64,000 nt of DNA. It comes from Bombus terrestris. Its lineage: Eukaryota > Arthropoda > Insecta > Hymenoptera > Apidae. A program made the position numbers and the translations under genes. Location of the stretch: assembly GCF_910591885.1 (NCBI RefSeq), contig NC_063269.1:4340001-4404000 (forward strand). The letters run 5' to 3'. Below the pieces are notes generated by a model. It searched no databases, was not told where the DNA came from, and was given only the letters and a program-made list of their open reading frames with translations. Of this stretch, positions 58,280 to 64,000 are shown one piece after another (position 1 is the stretch's first letter; the number at the start of each line of letters is the position of its first letter).

Positions 58280-58860
58280 GAAATTACGGCTACAGCGTTC
58301 CAAATACTCGGTTTCATTTATAGAACATCTAGCTACTCTAAGAGCGTAGTCGCATTAAGAATTCTACGCTGTTCTGTTGCGCGTATTGTTCTATCATATT
58401 CGAAATTAAAGCCATATTAAAACCTGTTTGGACCTATGGGATCCAACTATGGGGAACAGCGAGTAATCCCAACATGGAAATTCTGCGACGATTCCAATCG
58501 AAAACTCTAAGATTCTTAATAGATGCACCTTGGTATGTCACCAACGAAACGAGTTAACGAACACAGTTAAAGAAGAAATATCCAAATTCAGTAATAGATA
58601 ACATAAGAGTTAACGACCACCAAAACCCATTAATTATCCAATTACTTGACACGACGGATCAGATCCGCAGGGTAAAAAGACATTATCCTTTAGATGTAAG
58701 CATTAGATTCAACTAGAACCAAACAAACGATAAACACTTATTAAACACGACATAGAAACACGCCAGAATAATTTACTTATAATTATCAATGAGAATTGAT
58801 TGCAAAATTCTTCCAAATAAAAGCGGAAAAAATATTTTCGAAATAAGATTCGCAAGGAGA
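58280..58860 (+). mobile_element. Composite LINE relic: CR1-like RT end joined to Jockey tail (copy 3)
   Basis: 58297-58390 reads FQILGFIYRTSSYSKSVVAL (CR1-type motif after the palm). From about 58405 a Jockey frame begins: AILKPVWTYGIQLWGTASNP, then EILRRFQSKTLRFLIDAPWY, one stop, then DNIRVNDHQNPLIIQLLD. About 95 codons with one stop. The end matches copies at 15470 and 41845 and closes with ttccaaataaaagc. Confidence 0.85.
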
Positions 58861-58879
58861 CATTCGGCGTATGTTCTTC

Positions 58880-59250
58880 GGCGTCTGATTGCTCGCTTTT
58901 TGGTCATACGGCGACCGCATCTGCTCATCCGCGATGTACGATCGATTTGATCTAACATCGCTCGACCGCCAACGTCTTAAGACGAAGTTGCTATTTGCGC
59001 ACAAAGTACTAAACGCTATACGTAGTGGAAAGTTTGATTTCGTTTCAAATTGCCCGTTTCTCGGCCCGGCTGGAGACATCGTTTTCTTCTCACGCGACAG
59101 TCGCATCACGCTCTTCATGGTCATTTTATAAATGTTAATGAGTTGTGCGAGGTTCTTGACTTTTTCTGTCCACGCGTTTCAACGACGCCTCTCATTCCTG
59201 TCTCGCTTTCGAATACACGACGAAACCGATCGTAGGTTTACTTGTACGTT
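58880..59250 (+). mobile_element. LINE fragment, C-terminal end
   Basis: DLTSLDRQRLKTKLLFAHKV, then NVNELCEVLDFFCPRVSTT in another frame. The same two blocks occur in the copy at 42400-42735, which is split by a TTAA element. Confidence 0.7.
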
Positions 59251-59259
59251 AAAAGATTC

Positions 59260-62200
59260 TGTTTTAACTGGAAGTTATAAAATAAATCAAATATTATATA
59301 TACGCCATTGCTTGAAAAAATTGTTAATTAGCGTTAATTAGCTGACTACCTTTTAACATGTTCGCTTTAGTTCAGTTTCACGTATCCCCAGGTCGAACTA
59401 ACGTTACCGTTAATCGCCGTATTTAACCGTATCAGGCCAACTCGTACACTCGCCAACTTCATCTTTTGCCTCTTCTCGTCGCTCTTTTACGGTATAACGT
59501 TCAGAGTCTGAGTTATGCGATGTATCTTAACGCTGTTTCCACATGCTCCGTATCCTTCTTTATGTATATATATCATTCATTCGTTTCTTATTGCGATAAT
59601 TTTCTCAAAAGGGTGCTGCCTGTTAAACGAACGAGTAGATAAATAAATAAATACATACTCGTCACGATGCATATCGAATCGCAAGAAATCTCGAGTCGCA
59701 GTTCCAACGTTTCGCAAATAAAGTAAAGAATCGAACTTTAGATATTTTTCTTTATTATTTAATTTGCACTTTACGATTTGTCCAGTTGGACATTTGCTAA
59801 ATTTTTCTAACGTAATTGCATAAATAACGCGTAGATGGCTACCCACAGCGGGATACCATCTTCGAGTTTGACTATTTTATTTCTTTAGTGAGGTCAGTGA
59901 GGAGTTTTCTTTTTAGTCTTCTTTCAATGAAAGTTAATTTTAGATATAGTAGTCAAATTTACTGTACGAATCCAAGAGCGACGGTTCAGACTGTTAGAAC
60001 AGAGAGTGTCGAGAGCTGATTTTAGGCAATTTTATATACTTTGGGTTTGACTCCTATGGAGAAGATGTCACCGGGGCCCAGGTCAGAGACGACCATGCTG
60101 TTACTGTTTCCTGCCGCTCGAACACTCTCTACGTTGCTGTTTCGATCGCCCGCGGAATGTTCGTTAGACCTCGTTGGTTTTTCTATCGCTGATTTATGGC
60201 TCCGCGACGATAGACGTAACAACCATCTATTAGGAATCGTGACGAGTCGGGAATCGTTAGCGATACGAATTCGACGAAACGAACGCTGGATAAAAATGTC
60301 GGTAGACGAGGGATCCTTCGTCCGGATCAACGGGGTTGTTAGCGATCTTTTCCGAGAATGCACGCGCACGCGTGCGTCATCGATCCTCGAGCAAAAAGAC
60401 GACCGTTTCTTCGACTCTTTCTACTACGTTCGCGTTCGACGACGAAGGAACAGAAAGAAGAAGATCGATTCGCGTTCGACGTCGAAAAGACGCATTTCGT
60501 TCTGATGATTCACCTTTGCTGGAATTCGTTCGCTCTTGATTCGAAACGTTCTTCGTCCCGCTCTATACAAGAGCCATAGAAAATACCGAAATACTGTTTC
60601 CTTTCGAGTCAAACGCGTCAGCACCGTTCGAAAGAAAGCTTAGTTCACCGCGTCGAACGGCTCGCCCTACGACCTTTGGCCAATTTAACCGCGCGATAAT
60701 AAACGTCAGTGAATTTTGCCACCCGATACGCTTTTTCTCCTCGCAAACCTTTCTTCCCGTATGATATTACGAAGCATCGTAACGTCGTATTATCATCATC
60801 CTCTTTCATCTCGGATCCCATTAGCCGCATTTGCAAAACTACGAACTGCTCGAGCAAAACGACATTGATTTGTTCACCGGGTCTATCCAATTTCTCAAGA
60901 GACGAATAGTTACAATTTCGCGAATGTTCCGTTTAATCGTGTTCCCCCCTCCTTCTCTTTCTTCTTGCGTCTGTAACACACTACTCTTTCTTTCCTTCGC
61001 CTGTTGCATTCCTACACGTTGCATCTGCTTACTTTTTCATCCACCTTCCGTAGACGTTCGCTGTGCACTTTGTTATTTATTACGCAGTGCGTACGCGCAT
61101 TACGCGTACAATGTTCTCTATCGTACGCTAACGAGGATTATATCCCGTTGAAATAAACGAACAAACTTTAATAGACAGCATTGTCACCCACGAGCGACTT
61201 GTGATCGAATGATATATTAAAAGGTTACATGGCCGCGAACGCCGGTAATAAAAATAATTAATACAGCGAATGACGGCTTGTCTAGAAACTCGTCGATTCG
61301 GCAACATCAAGCCCATTCCGATAACACGCCGCGACTACGATCCGCTCTTAACCGGTTAACCGTATCGGACGAGTTTACTCGTCGTCGCTTGTATTCTTTT
61401 ACAAACTTCGCGATCTAACCCCACGAGAGATTTCTAGAACTAAATTCCGCGGTTCACTGGTCAACGTGCCTGAGATTGTTCGCGCTGAAACGAACCGGAG
61501 ACTCGTAAGCTCACGTTACGTTTGTCTCCGGTAGACACTGTATCTATCAATCGCATCTGCTAACGCGAAGAAACACGTGAGAAACTTGTGTCTGTCTGGG
61601 TAAAAAACGGTGTTGCTCGAGCTTACGACAAATATAAATAAACAAATAAACGAATAAACAGGGAGTTTTCTATTTTCAGTCGCGCAATCTCGATCTCGCG
61701 GGACGTTCGTAGAGAAATTTGCGCGAGAAGCAGATATTTGCGAAGGGAGGGGGAGGGAGAGGGGGGGAAGTCGCGGGTGGCGCGTCACGAGGACAAAGTC
61801 GAGCTCGCGGTTACACCGAAAGAATGCAAGGACAGGGAAGAGTCGTCTCTGGTTCGCGAAGGTGGGGCTCGTCGGTATTTTTCGTAGTCAGCTGTACAAA
61901 GATTGACATCACCGCCGCGTGCCAGAGCGCTGATTCATCGAAAAGAAAGCACTCGAGTCGATAGTACCGGGAAATGAATTAAAGTAGCCGTTTGTCGTTG
62001 ATCGAGATAACGAGCCGCGCGTCGCGTTCGCCAAGAAAGACTTCTGTGTTCGTTTCTGTATGAGCCGGCGGCACGATATCGCGACGAATCGCGAAACTCC
62101 TTTTCGGAGAATCTTTTATCGCGTTATCGTATTTTTTACGCCGTACGACACGCGCGCGAGCCAAGATTTTTCGACGTTTACGAGAACGCCACTCGTATGT

Positions 62201-62880
62201 AAACGTCGACGCTAACGCGCGACACGCCGAAACAACACGGAGACGCGACGTTATATTTGTTCGAACGTCGGAATTCGAAGATACGGTTCGACGGTCGTTG
62301 GAAAAACATCGGACGTTCCGAATTTTTTTGTCGTTGGAGCTGCACCGCATACGAGTTCTTGGACGTTTTCGAAAAAAGAGTGGCGCGTGTCGCGATTCCA
62401 ATGTCGCAACGTCGCGCTATGAAAAACACTGGCACGTATCCGCGTATTGTAGAGGGAAACACAGGGCTCGCGAGAAAAGCGCAATGCCGTTCGTCGACAA
62501 ACATCGAGATTCGCTCGTCGATATCGTCCTTTGTTCCTTGGTTTTGCGCGACAAACTCGTTTCCACGGCGTACGTTCAGCGTTTCCTTTATTTCATTCCT
62601 CGTTCGTTCTTCCTCGCGCGCGTATTCCAGAGACCGGTCTCGTAAAAAGACGGTAAAAAACGCACGCGGCTCGAATAGATCGAGTCGAAGGAAGTCGGAT
62701 GAAAAATAGAAAAAGTGGTAAAAGGAACGCGAGATACCAGTGTCGTTAGACGTCTCAGCGATCGTTCGATGCGAGTCGCGTAATTTCGCCACTCCGAAGC
62801 GCCGACGACTTTGCGAGAAAATTGCGTAATCTTCGTCTCTCGTCTTCGACGAATGCGTGAATTCCTAACTCCGATGACGT
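59260..62880. other. No supported gene; weak LINE traces near 61.3-61.65 kb
   Basis: Contains gataaataaataaatac at 59636-59653 and an ataaacaaataaacgaataa tract near 61637, both like LINE 3' tails. 61420-61470 repeats 14390-14440. A minus-strand TATA-like box (agtatataaaattg, near 60028-60041) is noted under findings. Confidence 0.45.
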
Positions 62881-62889
62881 ATACGTATA

Positions 62890-63270
62890 ACGCATTTCGG
62901 ATCTCTTCTATCCAACGTTTTCGTTAACGATATCGGTTTGCTACTAAAATCCTACTCGCTTCTCTTACGCGCTGACGATTTAATCGAACGTCTTTTTTAG
63001 AATTAACATCCGTGCCGATCGATAATTAAAACGATGCTGATCGGGACAATGGAGCATCCGTAATCGCTCGTTCCTTCACGTCTCTGAATGAAAAGTTAGT
63101 TTTCCCTCTAGTAAAGGATATTTCCTAGCATTCAGCTATACTCTCTCTTTCTCTCTCTCTCTCTGTATCGTGGTACTGACTTAACATCTACGCAACAAAT
63201 TCGTGACCTACATATTTATTCTACTACTAGCAATCTCGCTTTTGATTATCACATTCGAGTTATTAGAGCT
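62890..63270 (+). mobile_element. LINE RT fragment, degraded
   Basis: NVFVNDIGLLLKSYSLLLRA then DDLIERLF: RT palm with a frame-damaged ADD box. Collinear with 47230-47600 (the same 'cgtgccgatcgata...' and 'tctctgaatg' blocks). A (CT)n run at 63141-63165 lies inside it. Confidence 0.7.
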
Positions 63271-63289
63271 AAGGGACGAACGGAGCGCG

Positions 63290-64000
63290 CGAATGTTGGT
63301 GAAAAACAGCTCCACATCTGTCAGGTTACAAATTGTTGAATTTAGTAGTTCGTTCTCGAATACCGTAAACGAGTTACGTCGAGGTTCTCATCTTGGATCT
63401 CAACTTTTTAGTCTGTTTATTAACGATAGTACGTTTGATTGCTTTTTCTCTTGCCTCTTTCTTTCATTCGCGGACGATTTAAAGCTGCCTCGGTGCCCTT
63501 AAGAATTCGACCAGCCCCTGTTTCTTATTCAACTCGATCTTTTCAATCTTGAACCTCGGTGTGAAGCGAAATAAGCCATCTCTCGATATTTCCAAGTGCT
63601 CTGCTATCCGTTTTCCGCTCTTAAAGAGTAGCTTACTGTGTAATTACGTTCTCGTTCGATTTTCGTGCTCCTCGGGGAATATTCGAGATTCAGATCTTCT
63701 ATCTTCCTCCAATTTATCCCATTTTATCCCACGTTTGCAGCGTTCTTCGATCGTTTGGCCGCCTTATCAACGATACTTACGCGTCCAAATAGAGAACGTT
63801 CGACGTAAGTTTCTGCGCTTAGTCGACCGTAATATGACCAGTCCTATGCGTCGCTCCACGACCACGTCCACGAGAGTCTGCCGTCTCGTCCTTAAACTAG
63901 CGTCTCTCGAGCGTCGTCGTCTTACGTTTGACTTATCGTTCGCACACAAGATTTACAACGGCGCGCTGTTACTCGTCCTCAAAATTGTATCTTCCTCTGG
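63290..64000 (+). mobile_element. LINE RT fragment with intact FADD box, runs off window
   Basis: RRGSHLGSQLFSLFINDSTF, then SFADDLKL with FADD at 63467-63478, i.e. the catalytic Y/F-x-D-D motif of a LINE reverse transcriptase (Jockey/CR1 group). Downstream, in shifted frames: NVRRKFLRLVDRNMTSPMRR and SLERRRLTFDLSFAHKIYNG, the C-terminal motifs. Upstream parts are missing and frames are broken. Confidence 0.85.

Larger units (their letters stand above)
2510..64000 (-). other. Inferred long intron of the CRIM1-like gene
   Basis: Exon A enters in phase 1 from an acceptor at 2510, and no signal peptide, IGFBP-type or further VWC exon was recognised to the right. The simplest reading is that the rest of the window is one very long intron, filled with transposon relics. 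A small exon could have been missed by eye. If the true upstream exons are elsewhere, part of this could be intergenic. Confidence 0.45.

Overview
The window looks like nuclear DNA from an insect. A hymenopteran such as a bee is my best guess, because the sequence is rich in CpG, carries many small mariner elements with 'ggttgtccgaaaag' ends, and holds decayed non-LTR retrotransposons. That assignment is inference. No prokaryotic features are present (no operons, no dense genes).

One real protein-coding gene is supported, at the left edge on the minus strand. Five exons (2509-2327, 2237-2058, 1621-846, 779-579, 479-228) with GT/AG borders and compatible phases encode the C-terminal ~530 residues of a CRIM1-like protein (cysteine-rich motor neuron 1; the fly relative is crimpy). 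The order is two duplicated VWC-like modules, a VWC domain, four antistasin-like repeats, another VWC domain, one membrane helix and a short cytoplasmic tail with a PPxY motif. The signal peptide and N-terminal domains are absent, and I see no further exon to the right. The remaining ~61.5 kb is therefore most simply a very long upstream intron of this gene, though I cannot prove that.

The rest is transposon sediment separated by CpG-rich DNA with long but meaningless arginine/serine-rich open frames. It holds: (1) about 20 decayed LINE fragments, mostly reverse transcriptase C-terminal parts, nearly all on the plus strand and so antisense to the gene; (2) Jockey-type tails near 15.5, 41.7, 50.5 and 58.4 kb; (3) TTAA-flanked piggyBac-like elements at 10.6-12.45, 24.5, 30.0, 37.5, 42.7 and 47.9 kb; (4) mariner-type small elements with TA duplications at 43.1, 44.5, 50.1, 50.9, 55.6, 57.8 and 58.0 kb; (5) tRNA-headed SINE-like repeats at 45.5 and 51.6 kb; (6) LTR-like repeats at 2.5, 44.65 and 48.6 kb. 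Several are nested: an LTR-like insertion inside a mariner element, a retroposon inside a SINE, and a piggyBac relative inside a LINE.

The most unusual object is at 10636-12450: eleven 140-bp tandem units of AT-rich satellite inside a TTAA-bounded element whose ends carry diverged versions of the same palindromic core found in every unit. The second is a 71-nt plus-strand hairpin at 8011-8081 with a 26-bp stem closed only by Watson-Crick and G:U pairs, which resembles a microRNA precursor.
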